This document shows, piece by piece, positions 1 to 12,600 of a DNA stretch of 64,000 bases. This stretch comes from Sorghum bicolor (lineage: Eukaryota > Streptophyta > Magnoliopsida > Poales > Poaceae). The notes beneath the pieces were generated by a model. That model was given only the letters and a program-made list of their open reading frames with translations, was not told the DNA's origin and ran no database searches. Each line of letters begins with the position of its first letter. Within the stretch, counting starts at the first letter, position 1. Location of the stretch: assembly GCF_000003195.3 (NCBI RefSeq), contig NC_012878.2, positions 55,676,629 through 55,740,628 of the forward strand. The letters run 5' to 3'. Both the position numbers and the translations under genes were made by a program.

Positions 1-360
1 CGATGCGGGAGATGTTTGGTGTGGTGCTAGCCCCACATGGGTGCACATACAGAGACGAGGTAGGTGACTGGGATCGGTCCCCCCTCATGTGCATATGGGC
101 ACGTGAAAGGGAGCGGACTATGCAGGTGCTGCGTCTGGATGGAGCAGGTTTGGGTAGTCCCTACGTATGCTTGAGTGTGGGCGAGCGAGCTATGCAGATA
201 TATGGAGGTCTGTTCGGACGTCCGGACGCTAGTACTACCGAATCCAAAATACAAAATGCGAATTTATTAAGCCTCTTGAGACTCATTTTGGGTTTTTTTT
301 GCCTCTTGAAGCCAAAATCCAAAATAGACAATAATTATCTTTTTCCTAAAAAATTTGCAT
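1..360. other. Intergenic sequence, no gene recognised
   Basis: I see no gene here. An open frame at 3-485 runs on into the MITE that follows and has no family resemblance, so I do not call it. The last part (about 250-360) is AT-rich and resembles degraded transposon sequence. Confidence 0.5.
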
Positions 361-679
361 GGTGTTTAGTTCCATTTTGGCCTTGTTTAGTTCAAAAAAT
401 TTTGCAAAATTTTTCAGATTTCCCGTCACATCGAATCTTTAGACACATGCATGAAGTACTAAATATAGGCAAAAATAAAAACTAATTGCACAATTTGGTC
501 GAAATTGACGAGACAAATCTTTTGAGCCTAGTTAGTCCATGATTGGACAATATTTGTCAAATACAAACGAAAAAGCTACGGTATCCATTTTTCAAAATAT
601 TTTGAAACTAAACAAGGCCTTTACAAAATAATGGACCAAAACCCAATTTTTTTTTTGGAAAAAATGGGAACTAAACACC
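361..679. mobile_element. Outer MITE interrupted by a second MITE
   Basis: The left end reads GGTGTTTAGTTCCATTTT and the right end ATGGGAACTAAACACC, which are inverted copies of each other. A complete second MITE sits inside at 379-619. The ends resemble those of the inner element, so both probably belong to related Tourist-like (PIF/Harbinger) groups. Superfamily is inferred from the termini only. Confidence 0.6.
379..619. mobile_element. Tourist-like MITE with GGCCTTGTTTAG ends, copy 1
   Basis: The ends are GGCCTTGTTTAGTT and AACTAAACAAGGCC, flanked by the 3-bp direct repeat TTT. The interior shares the family core seen in the other copies: the CACATCGAATCTTTAGACAC block, a CATGCATGAAGTA block and a GAGACAAATCTTTTGAGCCT block. 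A 3-bp target duplication with this terminus fits PIF/Harbinger-derived MITEs. Confidence 0.85.
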
Positions 680-1943
680 CTCTTAGTTTAATTACACTAT
701 AATTTTCAGGTGGACCAAACAAAGGTATAGTTGATTTGTAAAGCCCACGATACAGATCACTCCTGTGCAAATAGACAAGGTAGAGCACCCTTTCTTTTGG
801 AAAAGTTGGTATAGCACGTTCGGAAAGTTGCGGCAGCAGCACAATGGGCTGTGCACAGGCGTCTCCGATGCACGGCCTTTGAATACAAAGGCCCTGATTT
901 GTCAACATCCAAAGCAAGATTCACCACCACAAATCATGCTCAGTGTGTTATTAACTGCCAAGACCGTACCATTGTCCTGGGCAATTATATCTTCAACACA
1001 GTGGATCAGATAACAAGTTTACAGGATCTTCATCATAAATATAACGGATGCAAGTCAGCCGAGTACCAAAGAGCTAAAGGCAGAGGCACAGAAGCAAGCG
1101 CACACCCAAGTACACAGACTGATGTACACAATGGAACACGAGCTTTACAGTACGGAGACCTCTCACGATTTCCACCAAGACCTTCACACTTATGGACTGG
1201 TATGCAATATGCTGCGACGACGTCTGATATTGTTGCGACTGATATTGTGGTGACGTAGAGTACCATGTAAATCTCACCTGACAATGTAAAGACACCAGGG
1301 TCATACAACCGTTCACTTGCATAGCAAGGGCCAAGCGCCAAGAATTCATCATACACTTCAACATTTGAAATGCCGACAAGCTCACCTAATAATGTAACAC
1401 CACCAGCCCAGCAGAATAATCACAGCAAACGACCATAGTGATGGTTTGAACACCTTCAACTGTCAAACCTGCACATGGGCAATGTCCAGATCTTGTAAGC
1501 ACGACCAACAGTGTGGAAAATAAGCACTGAAACGAGATCTAGGCTAGTTATTACAATATTCCCTCCAGCCAATAATACTTGGCGTTTCTGGCAGGGAAAA
1601 CAACTTAGATTATTTTTGCTGTCTGAAACGTCACCAAACCACTATCACTAGAGGCAATATCTACACTGATGAGAATATTTTCCAAACCAGGTTCTTCACT
1701 ACTTCACTCAGACTTAAGCTGTGAGCAGAGAAAATATACAGGAGTCAAACCATAAAGGGTCCGAGGATCTGCAATAGGAGAAGTGTATGTACCTGGCATT
1801 TTTTGGGTTACGAGATAGCCCAAAGTGCTAGACATCAGACAGTGAAATGTTGCAAAGACTTGGTAAGGCCTGGGTCTCTTGCACAGGTCTTACTTGGATC
1901 CAAAGCTCCAATGGGTCCTCACTGATTACTATCATCACTATGT
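680..1943. other. Probable 3' UTR and downstream region of the CASC3-like gene
   Basis: No protein-coding gene is recognised. The part nearest 1944 should contain the 3' UTR of the minus-strand CASC3-like gene, but I cannot fix the poly(A) site. Open frames at 851-1258 and 1033-1385 overlap on both strands and have no recognisable domains. Confidence 0.4.
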
Positions 1944-4900
1944 TCATTGGCCAAAGTTCATCTCCGAGTATCTTTAGCAAAAAGTGGAATGATGTCAACA
2001 CATACTATAAATTAAAGCAGAGCAGAAATTAGTATATCACATTTTTTTTTTCAACATACCGACGAGGTTTATTTTGGCGTTGAGTTCTTTCATCACTTGC
2101 AACCTCTGCAAAAGGAAAAAGGTGTCAAAAAAAATTATAGAACATAAGCAAGGCAAAGCTCCCAACATAGCTGAAAATTGAATATTGGTATAGAGTAAAA
2201 GGGAATCTAGATCTACCTGTTATTTCTTGGGACTTCAACAGAGAAGAAGCATTATTTGCACTAGGTTCTCTGCATACAAGAGAGAAATGTTGAGACAGAA
2301 TAATTCAACCTACTTAGTTTAATAATGCATGCAATTGATGAAAAAAAATGCTTGTTCAGATGGTCGAGACTGACATACCTGATAGAAACTGATGAAGATG
2401 CTTGTTCAGATGGTCGAGAGTAATAGCTTCCATCAACAGCTACATAAGGTGAACCATAAGGTGCTCCTAGAGATCCAGAGGCACCAGCCAATATTGGTAG
2501 CCTAATGTCATTAGAATACCAAAGGAAGGGAGTTAGGTACTTAGTTACAAGCTAATTATCAGTACAATACTGGCACATTCAACTGATAAATACAACAGCA
2601 GCGCTCAGTCCGAACAAGTAGTATGCAGCTGTATATTATTATTAAGATTGCTTTACTTCACATGGTTAATGTCAACGCATACTCTCCATAAACATACCAA
2701 CAGCAGATTGGTAACTTAATACAATACCACGTTGCACCAATTACATATGGACAGAAAACAAGACAAATGTGCTTTCAAAAGGTCTTGATTTAACCAAGTC
2801 CTTACCAGGTCATCTCAGAATTATTGAGACCAAGTTGTTGTTGAGACACAAATCCTGGCAGAGCCATACCAATTGAAGGAACACCACGCCCAACTGGTCG
2901 CTGACCTCCAAACTGCATAACTGTACCCAAAAAAAGAGATGGTGATTCAATTTAAAGCATATGCAGACTAAAGCAAGTATGAAGAGGAGATAATAAGCAA
3001 CCAAATGCTTGTGTAATGGTGCATTCACACTATAAATAATAATACTACCCATTTACCAGGAGACTGGTAACCTTTAAGGCAATATGACAGTATGGAATTG
3101 AACCCATTTTTTTAAGAAAAAAAATAAATAACAGCCACCTAAAATATGTTTTTTTTAAATTCGTGTAGCTTCTGGGGTTGGAACTCTGTTCAGTTACCTT
3201 CTTCACTAGTTTACAGTAAGTTTCAAAGTAGTTCATTTCCTTGATATGCTTCACAGAGTATGTTACTGAACTCATATTTTACTGAGTGATGATACAAACC
3301 TGGCAGCAATGCTGGGGTGCCATGGAAATTTTGATCACCAAGTGTAATGCCCATTGCACCTGTAGCCCCAAGAGCATGAGCCCCACCATAGAGAAATGCA
3401 CGCTCTTCTCCTTTGTCATCAGGTTGTCCCTTAACTGTTAACCGAGAATCATATTTGTTTGATCCACTAGGTGAAGAAATTTCAGCATCATCACCCGAAA
3501 TAGTTGACGTAGGTTGTGCAGGTGATATTTTACTGCTATTGCTGAATCTTGCACCAAACATCTGGGCAGGCATCCTGGGAGGGGATTGAACTGGGTTTTG
3601 TTGAACAATTGGATGTGCAGGCTGGCCATAGTCTCTATTAACTTGATTAGTGGCTAAAGGAAACGGGCCATTTGATGATGATGCAGCTGGAAGCAGTGCG
3701 GGTCTATTCATGCCATTCATAGCAGCTCCAACATTCCCAACTGATGGTACAAAGGCCTTCCCTCTCAGGAGGTTATTACTAAGTTGTGCATTCCCTCCTT
3801 GACCAACTGGGAACTCTTGATTGGATGACCTCGCAGGATAAAATGGTGGTGAAGCTGAATTCAAGCTTGATGCAACAGTCTGCTTAACAGGAAGGACTTG
3901 TTCAAGCCGCAAATTTGATCCTTGAGTTTGGTCTTTTCCCAAGTTTGCATTTGACGAAGTGTCTTCAAGACTCTGGGATCTGAAATGTGATAACAGAAAC
4001 AATTCTGATATATTAGTTATATATCTCAGAAGAGAAGAAGCAAAGACATAAGATCGCATAAAGAAAGACTTCCACTCACTTGGTATTTTGCTCTGAAGAT
4101 ACATCAGTGGTACTTTTCAAGCGTGGTTGGTAACGCTTGGAGCCTCTTCCTCGACCTACTCTTGGTGCATTCTTTTGACTCTTAGCATCACCATAGTAAG
4201 TGCGAGATTCATTTGGGATAGTGTCATAACTTTTAGCATCATCATAGTGATCACGAGATGGTTTTGGAACTCTATTCTTCCCATTAGAGTATGAAGAATG
4301 ACGGGTATTCTTGGTGTTATCATGGTATGCATGAGATTCCTTTGGAACATAGCTATAGTTCTTGCTACCATCATGATAGTATGCTCGGGATCTGTTGCCT
4401 CTGAAGTTACCACGGCTAATGCCACGAGTTCTACCACCTTGTCCACCACCGCGTCCTCTAATGCCACCTCCCTGCTTTCTTTTTGGCTGAAAGTACAGTT
4501 GAAGAAACAGTAACATGTTAAGAAAGGAAGATACAATGGATCCATAAAAACAAAACAATAAAATGCATGGGTGGTCCTTAAACTAGTCCGTAGTGTCATC
4601 TAGATCCCTATTTTCTCTTAAAATGCACATCCATGTCCCTAAATTTTATGTGGTTCACTTGAGGTACAAATTACCCTAATCAGCAAGTCATTACATATGT
4701 AGCACTCTAGTATAGAGGAGCCCAAGATGCACCCCCCCCCCCCCACACACACACCCCATGCTCTACTATGTGCTCATGCCATCACCACGGTGTGTATATA
4801 TTGCAATTTAGGTAACACATTTGCATGTAATATAGGCAATTCTATGCTAATTACAGTAATTTGGACTTCAATTGGGACACTCAACAAATTAGGGACCTAC

Positions 4901-6622
4901 TAGATGACATCGGTGGACAAGTTTAAGTATGGCAAGAAAACATAGAACTTACATTGCCACCATGAAAATCATGCAGATCCATCTCATCAAATCTGTCATG
5001 GACCCAGGCTTGCTCGTCTTTAGGACTCCACAACCTTCTACTGTTCACCATTCTCCTACATGAGCAATACTGAAACATTAGACAGCAATCATTCAAAACC
5101 TCAAATCATAAATATCAAGCTTATGTGTGTGACAGAGCATCACAGCAACATTCTTAATATAAAGGATATCCATGCAAACATAACTAAGGTTCTGTATTAT
5201 GACTGAGTTCAGTATGGAGTTCACTCACTGATCAGGCCATTTTTTCCTAAAAGGAATGTTGCAATGCATGCAGTATAATTTTTAAAAATATAACAATAAT
5301 ATATATACAAAATCCATGAGCAAAATGATGAAGGTCAACTACTCCTGACTAACTCTACCAGAAACCTTAAGCTCCCAAACAGTACTTCATTTATGTCATC
5401 GTCTTTTACTCCCTGTGCTAGACCGATGCATGATATACTTCCAATGGTTGAGGTAGCAAGCTACATTCCATACCATGCTTCAAATCCCACTTGCCCTGTT
5501 TCATTGTTATTCTTGTCTGTTTTCATGCTAACAATGTGTCACTATCCTCTCTTTTTGAGGGAAAATTGCAGTATGCACTTGAATTTGGTTGCCCCATTCA
5601 CTGCTCTTTAACGCAGTGCATCATGCACTATCTTTTTTGCTCCATGTTATTTTTGAGGGGCATTTTTGCTCCATGTTACACAAGTAACGGTCATGCATGC
5701 AATGCATCGTTATTCTAGAGTACAAAGAATAGAATAACTGTTTTCATCTACCAAGTAAATGAGTGAAAAAAAATAGATAAATCAACTCTGTCATAAGTTT
5801 TTTAGCTATTGATTCACTATAATAACATTAGGTGGAATTAATTTGGTATTTTCATTAGTCAACGTACCAATGTCCTTTGATAACCATAGATGGGAGGAGC
5901 TGAATCCCGCCAAAGGTCTGGGCTCCAATTAGAGCTGAATCCCGCCAAAGGTCTGGGCTCCAATTAGTTGCATATGAACTAGACCTACAATGCAACTAAA
6001 GTAGACTACCAAGTGCATGTCTATGGTCCAATTCTCATAACACTTGTGAAAACAATAGCAGGATAAGCAACAAAAAGTGAGTGAGGAAGGGGAGGCTCTA
6101 CCTTTGGCGCCCGCGGCCACGCCCACGGCCCCGGCCCTCCTGGAAGCGGTCGTCGTGCATGTAGAAGGCGCCGGTCGTCGGAACGGCGTAGGGCTCGTTC
6201 CCCTTCTTCTCCTCCTCTTCATCCCCTGGCGCTGCCTCACCCGCCTTTTCAGCTTCCCCATCCCCCGCCGCCTCGCCCCCCTCCTGCCCCGCACCGGCAA
6301 CCGCCTCAGCCGCCACCCCGCGCACTCCGCCGTGCCCTGCTTCGTACCCCCCGTACTCCTCCTCGTATACCTCGTACTCCTCCTCGCCTACCTCGTACGC
6401 GCCCTCCTCGTCGTACACCTCGGCGGCGCCCTGCCCGTCGGAATCTGCGTCGGATCCGGCCTCCCTCCGCCTCAAGGGCGTCCCTCCGTCATCATCCTCG
6501 TCCTCTTCCTCGTCGTCGCTCGCAGCGTCGCGGCGCCGCAGCGCAGAGAGCGGCGCGTCGTCGAGGTCGCTCTCGTACTCCTCCTCCTCCTCCTCAACCT
6601 CCGGCTTCTCCTTGTCGGCCAT
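1944..6622 (-). CDS. MLN51/CASC3 (Barentsz)-like exon junction complex protein
   Basis: Exons on the minus strand: 6622-6102, 5055-4953, 4486-4080, 3979-3300, 2920-2806, 2501-2379, 2269-2217, 2105-2060, 1971-1944. All introns are GT-AG and phases match, giving 691 residues. The N-terminus is strongly acidic. Residues ~150-208 carry the eIF4A3-binding (SELOR/Btz) signature, read across the exon 1/2 junction: GAFYMHDDRF, then RRLWSPKDEQAWVHDRFDEM. An RG-rich stretch joins the two halves, and further RG/GG repeats begin exon 3. The C-terminus NKPRRYSEMNFGQ is a recognisable plant ending. In this family the protein clamps eIF4A3 on spliced mRNA as part of the exon junction complex, acting in mRNA localisation, translation and decay. 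Start chosen: the first ATG of the GC-rich exon, which leads directly into the acidic region. Plants have more than one paralogue and I cannot tell which this is. Confidence 0.9.
2348..2419. repeat. 22-bp repeat shared by exon 6 and the adjacent intron of the CASC3-like gene
   Basis: The 22 bases at 2348-2369 (intron) recur at 2398-2419 (exon 6), an offset of 50 bp. The splice donor of exon 6 (exon ends at 2379) lies between the two copies. Confidence 0.85.
4570..4935. mobile_element. Small inverted-repeat element in intron 2 of the CASC3-like gene
   Basis: The left side (GGTCCTTAAACTAGTCCG, then GATCCCTATTTT) and the right side (AAATTAGGGACC, then CGGTGGACAAGTTTAAG) are imperfect inverted copies. 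A poly-C tract lies inside at ~4732-4743. This looks like an old MITE; I cannot assign a superfamily and the ends are approximate. Confidence 0.5.
5056..6101 (-). other. Intron 1 of the CASC3-like gene (1046 bp)
   Basis: This long first intron holds no gene. Its only clear feature is a 35-bp tandem duplication at 5898-5967. Small open frames around 5393-5718 have no domain content. Confidence 0.7.
5898..5967. repeat. Perfect 35-bp tandem duplication
   Basis: Two head-to-tail copies of a 35-bp unit (AGCTGAATCCCGCC ... CTCCAATTAG) occupy 5898-5932 and 5933-5967 without mismatch, suggesting a recent slippage event. Confidence 0.9.
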
Positions 6623-8138
6623 TGGGGGCGAGCCGAGAGATCGCGTGTAGGATCAGGCGAATCCGGCGAGAGAATTTAGGGCTCGGGCGAGGATTTCGAC
6701 GGAATTTGGAAGGTTCGAGAGGCCTTTTCTGCTTCTGCGGGAGGATTGTTTGCTTATCCACGGGAGGGGGGAGAGGTTGGATTGTGAAGTTAAAAAAAAG
6801 ATTTAAAAACCATTGGAGTGTCCAAATCCTGGATTTGAAGGTGTCCGGAAAGGACACTGGCAGGGCGGTCCACGTTACGCACTGCATGTGGGCCCTGATG
6901 ACTGGTTTCTCTTAAGGCTTTGTCGAATAGGATTCTGTTCGGCCCGCTTTCTGTTGCTACTATAGTTGTAGTTGGTGATGGGAAGAATTATGCTCTCACT
7001 CCGTTTTTTATATGCTAGTGTTTTATACTATTCAAAAGAAATTTCAAGTTACATAAGACGTCTATTTTAAATTATAAGTTGTTTTAATCTTTTGGTACAT
7101 TGAATTTTCTACATATCTAGAAATAGTAAATTCGATGTACTAAAAAAGTCAAAACGACTTAGAGTATTTAGTTCCTTTCGCTAAATTTTATATTTAGCTA
7201 AACTTTGTTACTTAAGTAACTATATACCGACTAAAAAGAAGTTAAAATAATTTAGTCCTATTAATCATCTAAGAGTAGCTAAAATAGTTTTAGCTGACTA
7301 AAGTTCAGTAAGGGGAAATAAACAAGCCATTATAATTTGGAACGGATGGAACAGCAAAGTACTTCACATATATATGGTTGACTTCTGTTCTTTCCCCAAA
7401 ACATAATAAGCTATATATAGACACTCATGTGTCATGTATAGACACCCAAACAAACGTAGTACATAGATCTGCTCTGTGCTTATGATTCGATGATCAGGTT
7501 GGAAAGACTTACAAGGCTAATAAAATCAAAACAAATGCTTTGTCATCCACAATCACGTTACCTTCCACTAAAAAATTATATTTTATTTTAAAAACATGAT
7601 TAAACACGTAAAATTCAGTCAAACTGAAACGCTATCTTTTGCATGAGAGCCACAAGTCCTAATCAAATTTTAACACGAAGTTGGCATTCTGATTTGAAAA
7701 ATCTAATATATCCATCATAAAACTTTTTTTTACGAGCCCAGGTTCAAGACCTCGATCTTTGTAGTTGGTATGTGTACAATTTTCTGCATTTATTTGAATA
7801 CGCTTATGAGGGCGTGCGTACGTGTATATAATTATCTGGCTTTTGTATTATGTCGGGTCAACTCCAGTTCTAAGATCTAGATTAGGAGTGTAATATGTAG
7901 ACTAAATTAATTAGGTTAATGGTTATATTTTTAGTGGTCTAGTCTAAAATAATTCATCTACATGCTCTCGTTATACCTCTATCTCTAGTTCACAACTATC
8001 CCTTCCCCCCTTATTTTGGTTTTCTTCTAGTATATTTTTGCCACACCCCTAAATATATGATAACTACATATCTATCTTGACAAGTCAAAAAGTATCTATA
8101 ATTTAAAACGAGACGAGAGGAGTACTGAACATGGCTTA
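6623..8138. other. CASC3-like promoter side and degraded MITEs
   Basis: The upstream region and 5' UTR of the minus-strand CASC3-like gene start here. At ~7000-7350 there are degraded elements: a Stowaway-like terminus (CACTCCGTTTTTTATA) paired with AATTTGGAACGGATGGAAC, enclosing at ~7163-7325 a block rich in TTTAGCTAAA and related to the complete MITE at 59274-59439. No gene is seen. Confidence 0.45.
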
Positions 8139-8381
8139 GGCCTTGTTTAGATGCAAAAAGTTTTGGGATTTTGACACTGTAGCATTTTCGTTTTTATTTG
8201 ACAAACATTGTCTAATTATGGAGTAACTAGGCTTAAAAGATTCGTCTCGTGATTTACAGGTAAACTGTGCAATTAGTTATTCTTTTTATCTATATTTAAT
8301 ACTTCATGCATGTGCCGCAAGATTTGATGTGACGAGAAATCTGGTAAAGTTCTGGGTTTTTGGGTGTATCTAAACAAGGCC
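8139..8381. mobile_element. Tourist-like MITE (GGCCTTGTTTAG family), copy 2
   Basis: The ends are GGCCTTGTTTAGATGC and CTAAACAAGGCC, with the target duplication TTA on both sides (8136-8138 and 8382-8384). Confidence 0.9.
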
Positions 8382-9644
8382 TTAATAAGTAGCACTTTCA
8401 ATTTATCTGAACTTTTGAAAGTCGGTACTCCATCCAACTAAACAACAACACAAAACTTGGTGAACTTTGGATTGAATTATCTCTAGCATATGTCAAATCT
8501 GGATACCATATCGTCTTCCAGATCGTTTAACAACGGAGAGCCAATCTAGATAAATGCGATCAAAAGTCAATTTTATTTCTAGAATTTTAAAAATATACCC
8601 GTTTCCGTTACATTGACCAAGGACCGGGTGTAATCAACTCGTGCGAACACATGGCATTCTTGATGGAATTGGTCTCCTACATGCCTCATCCTCCTTTTTT
8701 TTTCCCCTCTGCAAGAGCACGACATGAATTCCGATGCTTCTCTTATAAACTCATGAGCGTAGAATGACTGTGCAACACCGTTCCCACTTCGTTATGTGAT
8801 ATACCGATACTGTCCTTGGGCAGTGGTGACACAAATTGCCACATTTGATTGAGGGCGTGTTTGGACGGCAGGCCTATTCGCTGAGTTTATCAGCAGACAA
8901 TACTTTTAGTTATGACTTTTCAGATAAACGAACATACTCGACATCCATCCTGCACCACGCCACACGTGTTGTGCCACAGTTTTGGTAGGTGTTTGCTTTC
9001 CTTTCACACATACAGCTTGCCAAACTTTCCATGCTTTAGTTCAGTTGTTGTTGTTTCTTATTGCACTGAAAAAGAACGACACACTTTTGGCGCCGTCGAA
9101 TGCCTAGTATAATCTATATTCAGTCACAGTTGCTTAGCCGGAAAATCACTTATGATGATCCACGAGATCACTAGACCATGATGTTTACATCATTACTTAC
9201 TCCGGACGCAAACATTCTTTTATTTTGGCAAATCTGCAATTAGTTATGTGTACTCATGTCCTCCAGCTCTGTAATTCCACCGGTTCTTCAATCACACACA
9301 GGGGCATTTTCGTAATCAGCAATGTCCTCGGCTCCCGCACAGGTAAGCACACACGGCCGTGGCGTGCTGGACCGGTGCACGGCCAGACCGGCGACTGGTC
9401 GGGCACGTCAGCCGCCAGCTAGGCGACCAACTCTTCAAAACCCCGGTATCTCTCTCAAGCTCTGGTCTTTGCCAAGAACAGCAAGGAGCAAGGCTCCCAA
9501 GCCGTTCAATCTCCGGAGCATTTTCCTCTCGTCCTTCTCCAAACCACTCGCCGGCCACCTCCACACGCCCCCCCTCGTTTCTTGCAGCTGGGTTTTGGCT
9601 TCCGGAGCCGCGGGATTTCGACCGGAGCCCGCGTCGGCCATCCG
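8382..9644. other. Intergenic region and Arf-GAP promoter/5' UTR
   Basis: No gene is seen up to about 9300. From about 9310 the sequence becomes GC-rich with C/T-rich stretches, as expected for the promoter and 5' UTR of the plus-strand Arf-GAP gene. Open frames here overlap on both strands and are shadows of this composition. Confidence 0.5.
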
Positions 9645-12600
9645 ATGGGGAGCAGGGTGAAGGAGGATGAGAGGAACGAGAAGATCATCCGGGGTCTTCT
9701 CAAGCTCCCCGGCAACCGCCGGTGCATCAACTGCAACAGCCTGGTGAGCTCTGGTTCTCGGAAATGTTTCAGCTTTCTGTGAACAAACCCCACATCGGGG
9801 ATTGAGACGGAGACGTAGCTTGGTTGGGGGCTTGGAGACGTCCTGGTGCTTTTATTTTTGTTGGTTGCTCATAGGATGGTTCGCTTTAGGAGATTGGAAC
9901 CTTATTGGTGATTTCTCTGGTCCTTAGTTCGAGGGTGGTTGTCTGATGTAGTGATGTCTACTTATGTTGTTCGTTCTCCTCACTTGGCACCGATTTCTAG
10001 ATTCAGTAAAGAAATCAGGATCATGTGCCGAAACTGATTATTATATCTTACATAGGAGTACACGATATGCGATACTTTCATACGTATGAATTCGCATAGG
10101 CAAAATAAATATGAAACCAAGACCCTATATAGGTGGAAATTTGAGACAGGGGTCCAATTTCAGGCAGAAACACGGACGAAAAAATTCAGGTGGGGTTCCT
10201 TGTGCAAAACTATGTGACAGTTGATATTTGTGAATATTTAATTTAGGTGGTACAGCTTGGCCCTAGGCACATGTACTGACCCTAACCTGTTTACCAAATA
10301 CCAATATATCCTTGATATAAGCATTCTTCGTTAACAAGGACCACAATATGTATGCAGGTTTAGCCTTGATGTGAAAACACATGATACATATTCCTTTCTT
10401 AACCTAAAAGTATTCTTCATTAACAGGGACCACAATATGTATGCACAAGCTTCTCTACTTTCATCTGCACTAATTGCAGCGGGATACAGTAAGTGATAAT
10501 CATATTGTTGTTTTTCTCTTTAAAACTGCAGCAACTTTGTTTGTTTGGCTATATTACAGTCGTGAACTTCTCCCTAGAAGTGATAAACTTCTGATTAGTG
10601 CCTGCTCATTTCTGAATTGTGACATTTTACAGCCGAGAGTTCAGCCACCGTGTAAAATCAGTATCAATGGCTAAATTCACTTCTCAAGAAGTTTCAGCAC
10701 TTCAGGAAGGGGGCAATGAGGTTCACCTAATATCTTTTTTATAATTTAGAAAGTCTTGTGATGTTTTCAGTTACCTTTCTTTTACACCATATATTCTCTT
10801 TCTTCCAGCATGCTAAGAAAATCTATTTCAAGCACTGGGACTTGCAAGGCCCTGTTATTGACAGCAGGTTAGTCATCTAGTCCTGTTCACTATTTTCATG
10901 CATATTGTAGTTGCACACTTGAAGTTTGATTGACGTGTTTTTCACTTCTAGTGATGTACATAGACTCAGAAATTTCATCAAGAATGTATATGTTGAATGG
11001 AGATATTCAGACCAAAGAAACGGCGAACATTTACCACAAGCAAAGGTACCTATCTGAAGTTCTGAACTCGTGCTCAGTGATCACCAATAGACATCTATGC
11101 AGTAAACTAGTATCCACAATCTCTTCACTGCCCAGAATTTTTTTAACCCATTAAACATCTGAAAGATCCAGGGTAGTCAGGACTCATATGGAAATAGCAC
11201 CGCAGATTCATCTCAAGGAGTTTTAAGAAGTGCATATGTTGGAACTTATGAAGATAATCATAATCTAAAGCGCACCACAGAAAGTCTCTCGGAAAATCGA
11301 AACAGTTCTAATATACATCCAGTGGGTAGTACAATAGACCAAAATAATAGTTCTACAATGGCAAGAGAAAAGGTCGACCTTAGAAGCCATCTGCATCCAG
11401 ATGATCTCTTGAAAACTGATGGAAAGTCAGAAAATAATCAGAAGGTTGTGGCCCCATCAGCTTCTTCTGCAGTACAAGCTTCCAAAGAAGCAAATAAGGC
11501 GGTTCTGCCCATCAAACTTCCTGATCCTCCTAGGTCTCAGAAAGCAACAGCATCTAATGCCTCTACTGAAGCACAGGTGATGTAGTTCTTACAGACTTTC
11601 GTTATTTTTTATTCTGCATTAGTGTTACTCTTTTCTTCTTTTAATGGATCCAACTATTTATTTATGTTTACTTAGGTATGCCAAAGATAGATCAAAATCC
11701 AGTAATCCAGAATAAATGTTTGATCTACCTTAATGAAATGACGCGCAGTTCTCCTGCGCTGTTCGAGAAAAAAAAACAAGCTTGCAATAGAAAACAATAG
11801 AGGTGCTTCACGACATATAACCAACATTCTACTAGTTTGTTTAGCGTGCATTTGCTCCTTTCGTGCATGATTGCATCTTCTTACCTTGCTTTATATGGAC
11901 CTAATTTGATGAAATAGTCTTAGGTGTTGTGTAAGAGGTTCTCAGCTTATGTATCTTCTTTATTACTCCCTTCGTTCTACAATATTTGTCACATGGTCTT
12001 GGTACAAAACGTTCCGCAATACTTGTTCTGTTGTTCATTGAGGATATTAAGGATGTAGTTATGGCAGTAGTTTCCTCCCTACCCCTAATTAAATGCTCCA
12101 ATAGAAACAAAGTGGCTGAAGTATTACTTTTGGTAGGGGTATGGATGGTCATTTCACATTTGTTCTCTCTTGAAACTTGTACTTCATTTATTATACATTT
12201 CTTATTTGAGAATTGAGTACCCTATGATTTTTTTGGGAAAAAATTAGAACAATAACCAATCCCATGGTTCCTCAGGCCCCATGATTCTGGCCTTGCCAAT
12301 TTATCTTAATGGATAAATTTTGATTTTTGCAGAAACCGTCATCTTTGAGGACCGATGATCCTAGCCCTGCAACCTTGAAGGATGCTAAATTATATATGTC
12401 AAAAAATCTGATTGACTTCGATTCAGATCTGGAACCTCCTCAAGGTGTCACTCAGACTGATATTCAGAAGGGCTCTTTACCTCCAACAGACGTTGGTTGG
12501 GCAACTTTTGATGATGTTACTCACAGAAACACTACAACCATGCCTTCAACTTCCAGTACTAATTCTGTGGAGGGTCCAATGCTACAGATCCCTGATTTGA

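Noticed and set aside
6077..6679. 200-residue plus-strand frame opposite CASC3-like exon 1
   Set aside because: It is antisense to the acidic exon 1, whose composition keeps other frames open; the minus-strand reading carries the conserved Btz motif.
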